Shown here: piece after piece, positions 17,263 to 27,703 of the stretch
Position numbering within the stretch: the stretch's first letter is position 1
How the letters are laid out: every line of letters begins with the position of its first letter
Origin: Ahrensia sp.
Lineage (GTDB): Bacteria > Pseudomonadota > Alphaproteobacteria > Rhizobiales > Rhizobiaceae
Direction: 5' to 3'
NCBI GenBank assembly: GCA_002706335.1
Contig: PAKZ01000020.1
Coordinates: 53,882-117,881 of the forward strand
Length of the DNA stretch: 64,000 nt
The notes under the pieces: model-generated
Seen by the model: only the letters and a program-made list of their open reading frames with translations
Told to the model about the DNA's origin: nothing
Databases searched by the model: none
Program-made: the position numbers and the translations under genes

Positions 17263-17340
17263 AGCCGGACCTCCCGTTCAATTTTCCGTCACTGGCCGGC
17301 GCATACCGTCTCGACAAGAATTGACCGGCCATCCCTCGCC

Positions 17341-18012
17341 TCAGTCCCTGTCGCCGTCGCGGCCCCAGGTGATGTCCGGCTGGCGCTTTTGCGGCTCCGG
17401 TTCGGAAGGCTGTCGATAACCGATCGAGGAAGTCTTCGAGGGACGGTCATCCTCGGCCTGCTTTCCCTTGCCGCGCCGCCGCCGGCCGCCGATCAGATAG
17501 AAAACGCACCCTGCAACAATCAGCGCGTAACCGACAGGCCGCGATTCGAGGGAGAAGGCGCCAGCGTGTCCCTTGAGGGTAAGAACAATCTCGGAAATGC
17601 CGAGATCGTCCCGCCCACCGTCGCCGAGTTGAAAGGTGTAGACGCCCGATTTCAATGGATCGACGGTCAGCGAATTTTCCAGCAGCATCGTGCCATCGTC
17701 ACGCATATAGGCCGTCTTCGGAGAAATCCGCAAAGTCTGGTCCGTCACTTGGCCGTCCGGATCGGACACATGCAACGTCAGGACGGATTCACCCCCGGCG
17801 TCATACGCGCCGGCGCGGGGTTTCACTTCCAGCGACACGCCGAGCGGCGCGTAGTCCTCGCGCATTGTGACAAGGATCGGGTTGAAGTTTCGCGCCGACG
17901 ACACGGCGTGATAGCGGCCGATATAGAATTCGCCGAACGGATAGCCCAACGCCCGCTCGCCGAAGGCGACTGCCAGTCCGGCAAGCAACAGGATCAACCC
18001 GATGAACCGCAT
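17341..18012 (-). CDS. Membrane protein with extracytoplasmic domain, unknown function
   Basis: I do not recognise this 223-residue protein. It has a membrane segment at about 3-18, a beta-rich extracytoplasmic region (about 25-155), a second membrane segment (about 160-178) and a basic cytoplasmic tail. Both ends would be inside. The middle part looks like an immunoglobulin-like or jelly-roll domain. The start at 18012 is the first ATG that gives the membrane segment; the frame runs open to 18300 but overlaps the methyltransferase gene. It follows that gene by 14 bases and is probably in the same operon. Confidence 0.7.
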   Translation of the reverse strand: MRFIGLILLLAGLAVAFGERALGYPFGEFYIGRYHAVSSARNFNPILVTMREDYAPLGVSLEVKPRAGAYDAGGESVLTLHVSDPDGQVTDQTLRISPKTAYMRDDGTMLLENSLTVDPLKSGVYTFQLGDGGRDDLGISEIVLTLKGHAGAFSLESRPVGYALIVAGCVFYLIGGRRRRGKGKQAEDDRPSKTSSIGYRQPSEPEPQKRQPDITWGRDGDRD

Positions 18013-18026
18013 CGACGATCTGTCCC

Positions 18027-18731
18027 CTAGCCGGCTTTGCGCCAGACGGCGAAGATGTGGGGAACCTTGCGACCGGGTCGATCGAGAGAGAAAAAGTCTT
18101 CGTCCTCCAGCTCGAAACCGAGCCCGGCGAATATGTGCAGCCGCGACTTCTCGATCGGCCATGGCGGGCCGCTGGCTTCCGCGCCGTCCTCGCGCCAGCG
18201 CGCATAGACCAGCAGCCGGCCGCCAGGCTTCACCAGCGAAGCGACTGCCCCCGCCGTCTCGTCCAGCATGTCGGGGGAAAGCGATTGCAGCGTGTAGCAC
18301 TCATTGACGAGATCGAACGCACCGCGCCATTCCTGCGGCAATTCGAAAAGATCGGCCGTCGTGTAGGTCACCGACGAATCGGGAAAGCGTTTCTGCGCCC
18401 AGCGGATGGCGTGATCGGACAGATCGAAGGCCGTCGTGACATATCCGGCATCGGCCAGCGCTTCAGCGTTGTCGCCGAGGCCGCAGGCAATATCGATGGC
18501 GGTGAGCGCCCCGCCGCCCTTATGGCGGACCAGCCATTCATGCAGCTTCGCCTTGGCGGCCAGGTCGGCCCAGGGCACCATGCCCGGGTCGCCCTCGGCG
18601 CGGCGATAGACGTCCTTGAAGAAGGCCTTGCGTTCGGGAGCGGTGTGGCTGGAGCCTTCCTCGAGAGCATCCACAGCACTGCGGTTCGACTCCTGGCGCT
18701 CTCGCAAGGATTTTTCATCTTCTATCGTCAT
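18027..18731 (-). CDS. Class I SAM-dependent methyltransferase
   Basis: This 234-residue protein has the Rossmann-like SAM fold. Motif I is AIDIACGLGDNAEAL (about 78-92), followed by TTAFDLSD as motif II, DLFELP, and FDLVNECYTLQSLSP as motif IV. LVKPGGRLLVYARW follows. The substrate cannot be predicted; the closest style is small-molecule methyltransferases of the UbiE/Tam kind. The start ATG overlaps the holC stop by four bases (ATGA), so it is translationally coupled to holC. Confidence 0.85.
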   Translation of the reverse strand: MTIEDEKSLRERQESNRSAVDALEEGSSHTAPERKAFFKDVYRRAEGDPGMVPWADLAAKAKLHEWLVRHKGGGALTAIDIACGLGDNAEALADAGYVTTAFDLSDHAIRWAQKRFPDSSVTYTTADLFELPQEWRGAFDLVNECYTLQSLSPDMLDETAGAVASLVKPGGRLLVYARWREDGAEASGPPWPIEKSRLHIFAGLGFELEDEDFFSLDRPGRKVPHIFAVWRKAG

Positions 18732-19180
18732 GCGGCGCGCTCCCAGCCTCCATCATTTCGTTGCTGGTAGTAGGTGAGCGCGTGGCCCGCCGCCTTCAAG
18801 CCTTTCCAGTGGCTGCGCGCAACAGCTACCGCCTGTTCGTCGAGACCGTCGAACATCAAAACGATACGCTCGTAGATAGTGAGATCGGCCGGCGGCTCCG
18901 CGCCATCGACGATGAAGCGGATCTGCGCTCCGTTCGGATTATCGGGCGACACGGTCAGAAAGACGGGCTGGTCTTCGGCACGCTCGTCGCCGTCGCGCCC
19001 ATGCGCAAGAAAAGTCTCGCTGCGGTACGTCCATAAATGCCCGTCGAGCGCATCGCGGGTCTCTGGCCGGCCGGTCTGGATCGTCGCGTTCCACCCCCTG
19101 CCGACCGACTTCTCGACCAGCATCGGTAACGCTTCGTCGAGGGTCGATTCGGTCAGGTGATAGAAAAAGATCTCGGCCAT
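18728..19180 (-). CDS. holC: DNA polymerase III chi subunit
   Basis: HolC (chi) links the clamp-loader complex to single-strand binding protein during replication. The 150-residue product begins MAEIFFYHLTESTLDEALPMLVEKSVGRGW, a typical alphaproteobacterial chi opening, and contains the conserved LDGHLWTYR, FLAHG and QPVFLT blocks. It lies 10 bases downstream of pepA, the same pairing as in many proteobacteria. No strong ribosome-binding site is visible beyond an AAGG. Confidence 0.92.
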   Translation of the reverse strand: MAEIFFYHLTESTLDEALPMLVEKSVGRGWNATIQTGRPETRDALDGHLWTYRSETFLAHGRDGDERAEDQPVFLTVSPDNPNGAQIRFIVDGAEPPADLTIYERIVLMFDGLDEQAVAVARSHWKGLKAAGHALTYYQQRNDGGWERAA

Positions 19181-19190
19181 GCCTTATCGG

Positions 19191-20687
19191 TCAGGCCTCG
19201 TAGTAATCGGCGACGAGCCTGTCCAGCAGGCGTACGCCATAACCCGAACCCCAAGACTGGTTGGTGTCGCTGGCCGGCGACGCCATCGCCGTGCCGGCGA
19301 TATCGAGATGGCTCCACGGCACATCGCCAACATAGCGCTTAAGGAACTGCGCAGCGGTGATCGAGCCTGCATGACGGCCGCCAACATTCTTCATGTCCGC
19401 GAATTTGGAATCGATCATCTTGTCGTATTCCGGTCCCATCGGCATGCGCCAAACGCGATCACCCGATGCCTCGCCCGCCTCGTAGAGCTGGCCGGCCAGT
19501 TCGTCGTCATTGGAGAAGAGCCCTGCGCGGTTCTGGCCGAGGGCGATCAGGATGGCGCCGGTCAGGGTCGCCAGGTTGATCATGAATTTCGGCTTGTAGG
19601 TCTCCTTGCAGTACCAGAGCGCATCGCAAAGGACGAGCCGACCTTCCGCATCGGTGTTGATGACCTCGATCGTCTGACCGGACATCGAGGTGACAATGTC
19701 ACCCGGACGCTGAGCATTGCCGTCCGGCATGTTCTCGACAAGGCCGATTATGCCGATGACATTGGCCTTGGCCTTGCGCGCGGCAAGTGCGTGCATGAGG
19801 CCAGTGACGGCAGCGGCGCCGCCCATGTCGCCTTTCATGTCTTCCATGCCGCCGGCCGGCTTGATCGAGATGCCGCCCGTGTCGAAGACGACGCCCTTGC
19901 CGATGAAGGCAACCGGCTGGTCCTTGGCCTTGCCGCCATTCCACTTCATTACAACGAGGCGCGGCGGACGGACCGAACCTTGGGAAACGCCCAGCAGCGC
20001 ACCCATGCCGAGCTTCTTCATTTCCTTCTCGGTCAGGATCTCGATCTCGACGCCGAGCGCCGACAAGGCCTCGGCACGCGCGGCAAATTCCACCGGGCCG
20101 AGGATGTTGGCCGGCTCGTTGACAAGATCGCGGGCGAGCATGATGCCGCGCGCCACACCCTCCGAAGATGTCCAGACCTTCTTGCAGTCTGAAGGGCTGT
20201 CGACCATCAGCGTCGTCTTCTGCGCCGCCGGCTTGTCGCCGCCGTCCTCGTCGTCTTTCTTCTTCGTCTTGTATTTATCGAAGTCATAGGCGCGCAGGAT
20301 CATGCCTTGCGCGAAAGCGGCGGCTGCGTCCGGCGCAATCTCTACGCCGTCGCAATCGAGAATGATTGCGAGATTCTTGTCCGATGCGGTTTTCGCCCGC
20401 ACGATGCCGCCGAGCGCCGCCCAGTCTCCTTCCTTGACCGAATCGCCATCGCCGACTCCAATGACGAGGATGCGATCAACCGATGCACCCGCCGGTGCGA
20501 CGATATCGACCACCGATTTCGCCTTGCCCTTGAACTTCGACACATCCATTGCTCGGGCAATGTTGCCGGACGGGTCGATTTCAGCAGCGATTGCCGGCAC
20601 CTTGCCGCTCTTGGCGACGAGAATGACGGCAGTGCCCTTCTTAGGCGCGGAGATCTTGGAGAATGAAATGGTCGGAAGAACTGTCAT
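19191..20687 (-). CDS. pepA: Leucyl aminopeptidase (M17)
   Basis: PepA is a hexameric two-metal aminopeptidase that trims N-terminal residues from peptides; in some bacteria it also binds DNA. The 498-residue protein has the M17 landmarks [17 protein letters not shown], a GDMGGAAAV segment, and the signature NTDAEGRL, all carrying metal ligands or catalytic residues. A GGGAAA site precedes the ATG. A short acidic-lysine insertion around residues 135-150 is not part of the core. It is followed by holC and the methyltransferase gene, and diverges from lptF. Confidence 0.96.
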   Translation of the reverse strand: MTVLPTISFSKISAPKKGTAVILVAKSGKVPAIAAEIDPSGNIARAMDVSKFKGKAKSVVDIVAPAGASVDRILVIGVGDGDSVKEGDWAALGGIVRAKTASDKNLAIILDCDGVEIAPDAAAAFAQGMILRAYDFDKYKTKKKDDEDGGDKPAAQKTTLMVDSPSDCKKVWTSSEGVARGIMLARDLVNEPANILGPVEFAARAEALSALGVEIEILTEKEMKKLGMGALLGVSQGSVRPPRLVVMKWNGGKAKDQPVAFIGKGVVFDTGGISIKPAGGMEDMKGDMGGAAAVTGLMHALAARKAKANVIGIIGLVENMPDGNAQRPGDIVTSMSGQTIEVINTDAEGRLVLCDALWYCKETYKPKFMINLATLTGAILIALGQNRAGLFSNDDELAGQLYEAGEASGDRVWRMPMGPEYDKMIDSKFADMKNVGGRHAGSITAAQFLKRYVGDVPWSHLDIAGTAMASPASDTNQSWGSGYGVRLLDRLVADYYEA

Positions 20688-20967
20688 GGATTTCCCGCAG
20701 GTTTGCGCCCCGAACTGGACGGCTCACGAAATGGTTAGGGGCCGGAAAGGCCTCTCGTCTTGATTTTGGCGTTCGCTGTCGCGATAGCAAGAGGGCACCC
20801 CGGCGGCAACGGATGATTAACCAAGTCCCTTCGCAATTGTTTAGCATGCGCAATCATATTGTTAACGACCGGTTGCGTCGGGCCGGAAAAATTTACCGAA
20901 TCCGATGCGCGCAGTTCGAAGACGTGCCGCGCAGGTCCGGCAGGGCGATGACTCGAGGAACCGCGTA

Positions 20968-22146
20968 TTGAATACGCTGCAGCGTTACATCTTTGGCCGC
21001 ATTGTTTTCTTGTCCATCGGAACTTTCGTCGCCGTGGTCGGAGTGGTGTGGGTTACTCAGATTCTGACGCGCATCGACTTCACCACGATTTCCGCGCAAT
21101 CGCTGGCGTCCTTCGGTCTCGCGATCGTGCTGATGACCCCGCAATTGATGGCGCTTCTGTTACCGATCTCCGTGGTGATCGCGATGGTTCAGGTCTTCAC
21201 CACCATGAACTCCGATTCGGAGATGGCCGTGATGTCGGCCGCGGGCGTCTCTCGCGGCACGATCGCCAAGCCGGTGCTCTTGATCGGCCTGATCGCCGCG
21301 CTCTATGTCTTCGTCTCGAATCACTACATCGAACCGCGCACCAGCCGCGCCCTTCGCGATGTGCTGGTGACACTGCGAACCGATCTCCTTGCGAACTTCC
21401 TGCAGGAAGGCGTGTTCACGCGACTGGACAAGAACCTGACCATCTATGTCGACAAGCGGCTGCCCAACAATGTCCTCAGCGGCATCATGGTGTCGGACAC
21501 GCGCGACGAAAAAACCTCACTGATTTACTACGCCCAATCGGGAACCGTCGGAAAAATCAACGGCAATGACGTGTTAGTCATGACCAATGGCCAAGTGCAG
21601 AACAAGCGTGCCGAGGATGGCTCGATTTCCGTTATCCGATTCAATTCCTATGCGATATCGCTGGCTGAGTTCGGATCAGCAGGAACCTCCAATTTCTACT
21701 ACCCACAGGAGCGCGAAACTATCGACCTGCTCTATCCCGATCCGAACGACCGAGTGGCCAAGGGCCAGCCGTCATGGATACGCGGCGAGATCCATCGCCG
21801 CATGACCGATTGGCTCTATCCGATCCTCTATGTGCTCATCGGACTGGTCGTTGCGGGGCAGACACAGTCGCATCGCCAGCTTCGACTCTATGCCTTCGGC
21901 CTCGCGATTGGCGGGGCGCTGGGTTACAAGGGACTTAGCTACACAGTTTACGGACTGAACCGGCAAAACGGCGATCTGTGGTGGCTGTTCTATGCTATCC
22001 CGCTGGCCGGCATCGCGATCAACTCATTCCTGTATTGGCGTGGCATCACGCTCGGGATCCCGGACCCCGTCATGCGCGCCTCCGACCGGATGGCGGACGC
22101 GATCCACAAGGTGCGAATGCGCCATGCCCGCGCAAGGGCGGCGTGA
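20968..22146 (+). CDS. lptF: LPS export permease LptF
   Basis: LptF and LptG form the membrane part of the LptB2FG transporter that extracts LPS from the inner membrane. The 392-residue protein has N-terminal membrane helices, a periplasmic jelly-roll domain (about 140-270) and two or three C-terminal helices. Family signs include NSDSEMAVMSAAGVSR. I chose the TTG at 20968 because GAGGA lies eight bases upstream and it gives LQRYIFGRIV at the N-terminus as in relatives. The frame also holds an upstream ATG at 20905. It starts a likely six-gene operon. Confidence 0.93.
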   Translation: MNTLQRYIFGRIVFLSIGTFVAVVGVVWVTQILTRIDFTTISAQSLASFGLAIVLMTPQLMALLLPISVVIAMVQVFTTMNSDSEMAVMSAAGVSRGTIAKPVLLIGLIAALYVFVSNHYIEPRTSRALRDVLVTLRTDLLANFLQEGVFTRLDKNLTIYVDKRLPNNVLSGIMVSDTRDEKTSLIYYAQSGTVGKINGNDVLVMTNGQVQNKRAEDGSISVIRFNSYAISLAEFGSAGTSNFYYPQERETIDLLYPDPNDRVAKGQPSWIRGEIHRRMTDWLYPILYVLIGLVVAGQTQSHRQLRLYAFGLAIGGALGYKGLSYTVYGLNRQNGDLWWLFYAIPLAGIAINSFLYWRGITLGIPDPVMRASDRMADAIHKVRMRHARARAA

Positions 22147-22150
22147 CATC

Positions 22151-23239
22151 ATGGGCCGGACGCTGCAGTTCTACTTTTTCTTCCAGTCCTTCCGCATGAT
22201 TCTGATGTTCATGATCGTTGTGGCAGGTCTGGCGTATCTGATCGATTTCACGGAGTTTTCAAACCGTACAGGCGGTTTGCCGGGGTATTCGATAAGCATT
22301 GCGCTGCTGCTTTCGGCGATGCGCATTCCCTATATCGTCGAGGTCGCGCTTCCCTTCATTATCCTGTTCGCGACGACAGCGGTGCTGATGCTGCTGAACC
22401 GCAAATACGAGCTTGTCGTCGCGCGATCGGTCGGCGTTTCCGCCTGGCAGTTCCTGTTTCCCGTGATGGGCGCGGCGCTTGTGATGGGGATACTGACGGT
22501 CTTCGTTGTCAATCCGGTCGGCACGAAAGGGTATGCTTACGCCACTTCGGTAGAAGGCGAGTGGCGGGCACGACCGTCGAATTCGCCACTGGCACAGGAA
22601 CGGCCATGGTTGCGCCAGGCCCAGGAGGATGGCGGATCGATGCTGATCGGCGCGTCACAATCGACGACGGAAGGCATGCGACTGTTCGGCGTCGTGTTCC
22701 TCGATCTCGACGCAAACAACGCCATGCGTCGGCGAATCGATGCAGCCGAAGCGCAACTCGGCGACCGGCAATGGCTGCTGAGCGAGGTCGAAATCAGCGA
22801 GGCCGGAAACCCGACGATCAAACGCGACAGCATGACCATACCCACCGCGCTCGATCCCTCGGTGATCCAACAGGCCCTGATCGCGCCGAAAATGATCTCG
22901 ATTTTCGAGCTCGGCGGACAGATCGCTGCGGCGAAATCCTTTGGCGTGTCGGCCAATCCGTTTCGCATGCAGTATCATTCGCTTCTGGCTACGCCCGCGC
23001 TTTTTGTCGCGATGGCTCTTGTGGCCGCAACCGTGTCGATGCGTTTCGTGCGTTCAGGCCAGTCAACGGGGATGATTTTGGGTGGCATGACCGCCGGCTT
23101 CATGCTTTATGTCGTAACCGCCGTAACGAGTTCTTTCGGGAGCGCCGGGATTATTCCTCCGGTTCTTGCGGCATGGCTTCCGGTAGCGGTTGCGACTCTG
23201 TTCGGGGTCGCGTATCTGCTACATCGGGAGGACGGGTAG
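22151..23239 (+). CDS. lptG: LPS export permease LptG
   Basis: This 362-residue partner of LptF has the same plan: N-terminal helices, a periplasmic beta-jellyroll and C-terminal helices. The NRKYELVVARSVGVSAWQFLFP segment is the coupling region common to LptF and LptG. It starts four bases after the lptF stop, and its own stop overlaps the lptD start by one base, so the three are translationally coupled. The frame is open upstream from 21992, but that part overlaps lptF. Confidence 0.93.
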   Translation: MGRTLQFYFFFQSFRMILMFMIVVAGLAYLIDFTEFSNRTGGLPGYSISIALLLSAMRIPYIVEVALPFIILFATTAVLMLLNRKYELVVARSVGVSAWQFLFPVMGAALVMGILTVFVVNPVGTKGYAYATSVEGEWRARPSNSPLAQERPWLRQAQEDGGSMLIGASQSTTEGMRLFGVVFLDLDANNAMRRRIDAAEAQLGDRQWLLSEVEISEAGNPTIKRDSMTIPTALDPSVIQQALIAPKMISIFELGGQIAAAKSFGVSANPFRMQYHSLLATPALFVAMALVAATVSMRFVRSGQSTGMILGGMTAGFMLYVVTAVTSSFGSAGIIPPVLAAWLPVAVATLFGVAYLLHREDG

Positions 23240-25596
23240 TGAACGAAGCGGCGGGGCAGAGATTGTCCAAGCATATTAAGACTTTGGCGAGCGGACTCGC
23301 CTTGGCCGCCGTGCTCGCAGGCGCACCCTTTATCACGCCCGCATTCGCGCAGATTGCCGAATCCGTCGCAGGTCTTACCGAAGCCCAGGCAAACTCGCCG
23401 CTGCTGTTGCAGGCGGACGAACTTGTATACGACCGCGACCGCCAGACCGTGGCCGCCGTGGGAGGCGTCCAGGTGGACTATGGCGGATCGCGCCTGGTGG
23501 CGGACCGGCTGGTCTATAATCAGCTTTCGCGACGGCTCCTCGCCATTGGCAATGTAGAGATCGTGCAACCCGACGGGACGCGAGTCTATGCCGACGAATT
23601 TGACGTCACCGACGATTTCCGCGACGGTTTCGTCAATGCGCTGAGAATCGTGACACCGGATGAAACCCGTTTCGCGGCCGAAAGCGCGGTTCGCGAGAAT
23701 GGCGAAGTGACGACGTTCAACAATGGCGTCTATACAGCTTGCGCGCCCTGCCAGGAACATCCGGAGAAGCCACCGATCTGGCAGATCAAGGCTCAGCGCA
23801 TCATCTGGAACGGCGAAGAAAAAACCATCCGTTTCGAGCGTGCCTCATTCGAGTTTTTGGGCATCCCGCTGGCCTATTTGCCGGTCTTCACGACCGCCGA
23901 CCCGACCGTCAAGCGCAAGACAGGCTTTCTGTTCCCGACATTCAGCCAATCCTCGGAACTCGGCTTCGGCGTTTCGATTCCCTATTTCATGGCGCTTGCG
24001 CCGAATTACGACCTTAGGCTGACCAGCACGGGACTGACGCGGCAAGGCTTCCTCGGCGAGGCGGAGTTCCGCCACCGCTTGTCGAACGGCATATACACGC
24101 TGAAGGCCGCCGGAATTCACCAGATGTCGCCGGACGCCTTCGCGGCAAATACCCAGGACAGCAACAACGTCAATCGCGGCATGATCGGGTCGACCGGCCG
24201 CTTCGACATCAATTCCCGCTGGGTCTTCGGCTGGGACTTGATGCTTCAAAGCGACAAGAACTTCTCGAACACCTACGATATAGACGGCTTTTCGGACTAT
24301 GTGCACCGGAACGAGGTCTATCTGAAAGGCCTGCGCGACCGGAACTATTTCGATTTGCGCGCGATGAGTTTCGACGTTCAGGAAAACAGACCTGACGGAG
24401 ATCCTGCGGGCCGTGACGAACTGCAGCCATGGGTCCTGCCAAGCTTCGACTACAACACCTACGCGCCGACTTCCGTCGCCGGCGGGGAACTGGCGTTCAA
24501 CGTCAATGCGCGCGGAATATTTCGTGATTGGGAACACCAGCGCGGCATGTTCGGTGACGGCAATTTCACCACACCTGGCCTTGCCGGTGAAAACGGACGC
24601 ATAACCGCAGACACCGAATGGAAGCGCACCCTTGTGGCGCCGGGCGGGCTGGCTATCACCCCGATCTTCGCATTGCAGGGCGACGCAACCTTCCTTAGTA
24701 CGTCCACGCCGGACGACTATTCGGCGACGGGAGCATCGCTCACATCCGACGATACCGTGACGCGCTGGATGGCCACTGCCGGGATCGAGGCGCGCTGGCC
24801 GATTCTGTTCACGACAGCCAATTCGAGCCATGTGATCGAGCCGATCGGGCAGATATTCGTGCGACCGGACGAGACCTATGCCGGCATGCTGCCGAACGAG
24901 GACGCCCAGAGCTTCGTCTTCGACACAACCAATCTGTTCGATCGGGACAAATTCTCCGGATATGACCGGATCGAGGGCGGAACGCGGGCCAATGTCGGCA
25001 TTCGATATACCGGCGCCGTCGGAGACGATTTGGGTCTCTACGGCCTGTTCGGCCAGTCCTACCATCTTGCCGGAACCAATTCCTTCGCCAGCCCTGACAT
25101 GACCAATGTCGGCGCGGATTCCGGCCTCGAGACCAACATGTCCGACTTTGTGGGTATGGTTGGCGCTTCCTACGCCGAGAGGTTCTCGGCGGCATTCCGG
25201 GGCCGCTTCGACGACGCCAATTTCGACATTCGGCGCGCGGAAGCGGAATTCGGCTACACCTCCCGCCCTGTCTCCGCCTCCGCCAGCTATGCCTATATCG
25301 AAGCCCAGCCGACCTATGGTTTTGTTACCGACCGTCAGGAAGTCGGCGGCAAGGCTTCGATCCGTTTCGCGGAATTCTGGACCGTCTCGGGCGACGCGAC
25401 CTACGACATCACAAACCGGCGTCTGGCCAAGAACGCGATCGGTTTTGCCTATGACGACGAGTGTTTCGCCTTAGGACTCCACTGGAAACAGTCGCGCGAC
25501 ACCACGAACGCCGTCTCGAACACCTTCGGTTTCCGTCTATCCTTCCGCACTCTCGGCGATTTCGGCAGCGACCTGAACGATTTCAGCGGCGGCTGA
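23239..25596 (+). CDS. lptD: LPS assembly outer-membrane protein LptD
   Basis: LptD is the outer-membrane barrel that inserts LPS, together with the LptE lipoprotein. The 785-residue product has a signal peptide ending AFA (about residue 37) and then an OstA/LptA-like N-terminal domain (ADELVYDRDRQTVAAVGGV onward). A large barrel domain follows. It carries a close cysteine pair in YTACAPCQEHPEKPP and one near the C-terminus in DDECFAL, whereas E. coli LptD has four. The GTG start at 23239 overlaps the lptG stop and has GGGAGG upstream. No lptE is seen here. Confidence 0.94.
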   Translation: MNEAAGQRLSKHIKTLASGLALAAVLAGAPFITPAFAQIAESVAGLTEAQANSPLLLQADELVYDRDRQTVAAVGGVQVDYGGSRLVADRLVYNQLSRRLLAIGNVEIVQPDGTRVYADEFDVTDDFRDGFVNALRIVTPDETRFAAESAVRENGEVTTFNNGVYTACAPCQEHPEKPPIWQIKAQRIIWNGEEKTIRFERASFEFLGIPLAYLPVFTTADPTVKRKTGFLFPTFSQSSELGFGVSIPYFMALAPNYDLRLTSTGLTRQGFLGEAEFRHRLSNGIYTLKAAGIHQMSPDAFAANTQDSNNVNRGMIGSTGRFDINSRWVFGWDLMLQSDKNFSNTYDIDGFSDYVHRNEVYLKGLRDRNYFDLRAMSFDVQENRPDGDPAGRDELQPWVLPSFDYNTYAPTSVAGGELAFNVNARGIFRDWEHQRGMFGDGNFTTPGLAGENGRITADTEWKRTLVAPGGLAITPIFALQGDATFLSTSTPDDYSATGASLTSDDTVTRWMATAGIEARWPILFTTANSSHVIEPIGQIFVRPDETYAGMLPNEDAQSFVFDTTNLFDRDKFSGYDRIEGGTRANVGIRYTGAVGDDLGLYGLFGQSYHLAGTNSFASPDMTNVGADSGLETNMSDFVGMVGASYAERFSAAFRGRFDDANFDIRRAEAEFGYTSRPVSASASYAYIEAQPTYGFVTDRQEVGGKASIRFAEFWTVSGDATYDITNRRLAKNAIGFAYDDECFALGLHWKQSRDTTNAVSNTFGFRLSFRTLGDFGSDLNDFSGG

Positions 25597-25647
25597 GTTG
25601 CCTGAGCGTCACGCTTTTGCCCAAGATTTGGGGCATCGCGAACAGAC

Positions 25648-26649
25648 ATGGTCTCCATGGGCACGGAGCCGAACCTGAAAACGAACTGGCGAATTTACAT
25701 GACTGGCTGGATCAAGACACTCCGCATTTCCCGCATGATGGCTATGGCACTGGCCCTTTCGATCGCTGCGCCCACGCTGCCGATGATGATGCCGTCCGTG
25801 GCCCATGCCTCCGACATCAAGGTCGTGGTCAACAACATCGCGATCACCTCCTATGACATCGCGAGGCGGAAAGCCTTTTTGGGGTTGCAGCGACGCAAGG
25901 GGAACCTCACCCAGATCGCAACCGACGAGTTGATAGAGCAGGCCCTCAAGAACTACGCGGTGAAGTCCGCGGGCTACCGCATCCCCGACAGCCGCGTGGA
26001 CCAGGCCTTCGCGAGTTTCGCCCAATCCAACAAGATGTCCGCGAAACAGATGGCTCAGATCCTCAATCAGTCCGGCGTGACAACGGACCATTTCAAGGAT
26101 TTCATCCGCACGCAGATCGGATGGGGGCAGCTCGTTTCCGCAAGATCGCGTTCGAACGGCGGGCTTATGAACGAGCAGGAAATGGTCGCCAAGATGCTGG
26201 AACGCGGCGGGCCGAAGCCGACCTCGACCGAGTATACGCTCCAGAAGGTGATTTTCGTCGTACCCGCCTCTCACCGCAGCAGGGATATGCCCCGCCGGCG
26301 CAACGAGGCGAACCAGATGCGCGGTCGCATCAATGATTGCTCGCAGACCATCCCGCTTGCCACGCAACTTCGCGACGTAACGGTGCAAGATATCGGGCGC
26401 GTGCTCGAATTGCGGCTTCCGCCGAACTGGAAGGACGAAGTCATTGGCAAGCAGGCCGGACAGACAACCCGGACGAAGGACACCGAGAATGGTGTCGAGT
26501 TCCTCGTCATCTGCCGAGCCCGCACGGTTTCAGACGACCGCGTCGCCCAGCTCGAATTCTCGACAGAAGCCGTGGAGAACGGCAATGACGAGGTTGGGGC
26601 AGACATTTTGAAGAAGATCCGCGAGAGCGCCCGGATCGAGCGGCGGTAA
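25648..26649 (+). CDS. SurA-like periplasmic chaperone
   Basis: This 333-residue exported protein has a long N-terminal signal region (hydrophobic about 30-50, ending VAHAS). It is followed by the SurA N-terminal chaperone pattern: [27 protein letters not shown] and a three-helix segment. The later region [11 protein letters not shown] may be a diverged parvulin domain, but I see no clear PPIase active-site pattern. It should chaperone outer-membrane proteins such as LptD, which is encoded just upstream. The start is uncertain: ATGs at 25648 and 25699 are both possible and neither has a strong ribosome-binding site. Confidence 0.82.
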   Translation: MVSMGTEPNLKTNWRIYMTGWIKTLRISRMMAMALALSIAAPTLPMMMPSVAHASDIKVVVNNIAITSYDIARRKAFLGLQRRKGNLTQIATDELIEQALKNYAVKSAGYRIPDSRVDQAFASFAQSNKMSAKQMAQILNQSGVTTDHFKDFIRTQIGWGQLVSARSRSNGGLMNEQEMVAKMLERGGPKPTSTEYTLQKVIFVVPASHRSRDMPRRRNEANQMRGRINDCSQTIPLATQLRDVTVQDIGRVLELRLPPNWKDEVIGKQAGQTTRTKDTENGVEFLVICRARTVSDDRVAQLEFSTEAVENGNDEVGADILKKIRESARIERR

Positions 26650-26671
26650 TCGCCTGAACGAAAGGCGTTCG

Positions 26672-27703
26672 ATGAACGCGGCATCCAACCTTCCGCTTGC
26701 GGTCTCGATCGGGGATCCTGCCGGCATTGGCCCCGACGTTATCCTGAAGAGTTGGTCGACGCGGGGCGCAACGGGCGCCCCGCCCTTCTATGTCATCGCG
26801 GATCCCGACCAACTGCGTGCCCGCGCGGACGAAATGAAGCTCGATGTTTCCATTCGCTCCTGCGACGCGGACAACGCCACCGAGTTGTTCCGCGACGTAC
26901 TGCCGGTCGTTCCGCTCGCGACGAAATTCACCACCGCCATCGGCTCCCCCGACACGAGAAATGCGGCGGGGATCATTGAATCCATCGACCGAGCCGTAGG
27001 CGATACAATGGCCGGCCGCGCCGGCGCGGTGGTGACGGCGCCGATCGCCAAGAACCCCCTCTACGAGGCCGGTTTCCGGTATCCGGGCCACACAGAGTAT
27101 CTCGCGGCGCTGGCCGAGAAACTCACGGGGCAAGCAGTCCGGCCCGTGATGATGCTCGCTGGGCCGAAACTACGGGCGGTTCCGGTTACCATCCACATCC
27201 CGCTTCGTAACGTTTTCGAAACCCTGACCACCGGCCTGATCGTCGAGACCTGCCGCATTGTCCATCACGACCTCGCGCAGCATTTTGGCATTGCAAAACC
27301 CCGTCTGGCCATTGCCGGGCTCAACCCGCATGCTGGCGAAGGCGGCGCGCTCGGCCATGAGGACGACGATGTCGTGCGTCCGGCAGTCGCCCGGTTGCGC
27401 GACTTGGGGATCGACGCATATGGCCCCCTGCCCGCCGACACGATGTTCCATGATCGCGCACGCGCCGGCTATGACGCCGCCGTTTGCATGTATCACGACC
27501 AGGCGCTCATCCCCGCAAAGGCGCTTGGTTTCGACGACAGCGTCAATGTGACCCTCGGACTGCCGTTCATCCGCACGTCGCCGGATCACGGCACTGCCTT
27601 CGACCTCGCCGGCACCAGCAAGGCCCTGCCGGAGAGTTTCATCGCGGCGCTGCGCTTGGCCGCGGAGATGGCGGAACACAGCCTGCGGGCGAAAGCCGCG
27701 TGA
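26672..27703 (+). CDS. pdxA: 4-hydroxythreonine-4-phosphate dehydrogenase
   Basis: PdxA oxidises 4-phosphohydroxythreonine in the DXP-dependent pyridoxal phosphate pathway. The 343-residue protein shows the family blocks GDPAGIGPD (15-23), [40 protein letters not shown] and [11 protein letters not shown]. The histidines bind the catalytic metal. Its stop overlaps the rsmA start by four bases (GTGA), the standard surA-pdxA-rsmA order of proteobacteria. Confidence 0.96.
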   Translation: MNAASNLPLAVSIGDPAGIGPDVILKSWSTRGATGAPPFYVIADPDQLRARADEMKLDVSIRSCDADNATELFRDVLPVVPLATKFTTAIGSPDTRNAAGIIESIDRAVGDTMAGRAGAVVTAPIAKNPLYEAGFRYPGHTEYLAALAEKLTGQAVRPVMMLAGPKLRAVPVTIHIPLRNVFETLTTGLIVETCRIVHHDLAQHFGIAKPRLAIAGLNPHAGEGGALGHEDDDVVRPAVARLRDLGIDAYGPLPADTMFHDRARAGYDAAVCMYHDQALIPAKALGFDDSVNVTLGLPFIRTSPDHGTAFDLAGTSKALPESFIAALRLAAEMAEHSLRAKAA

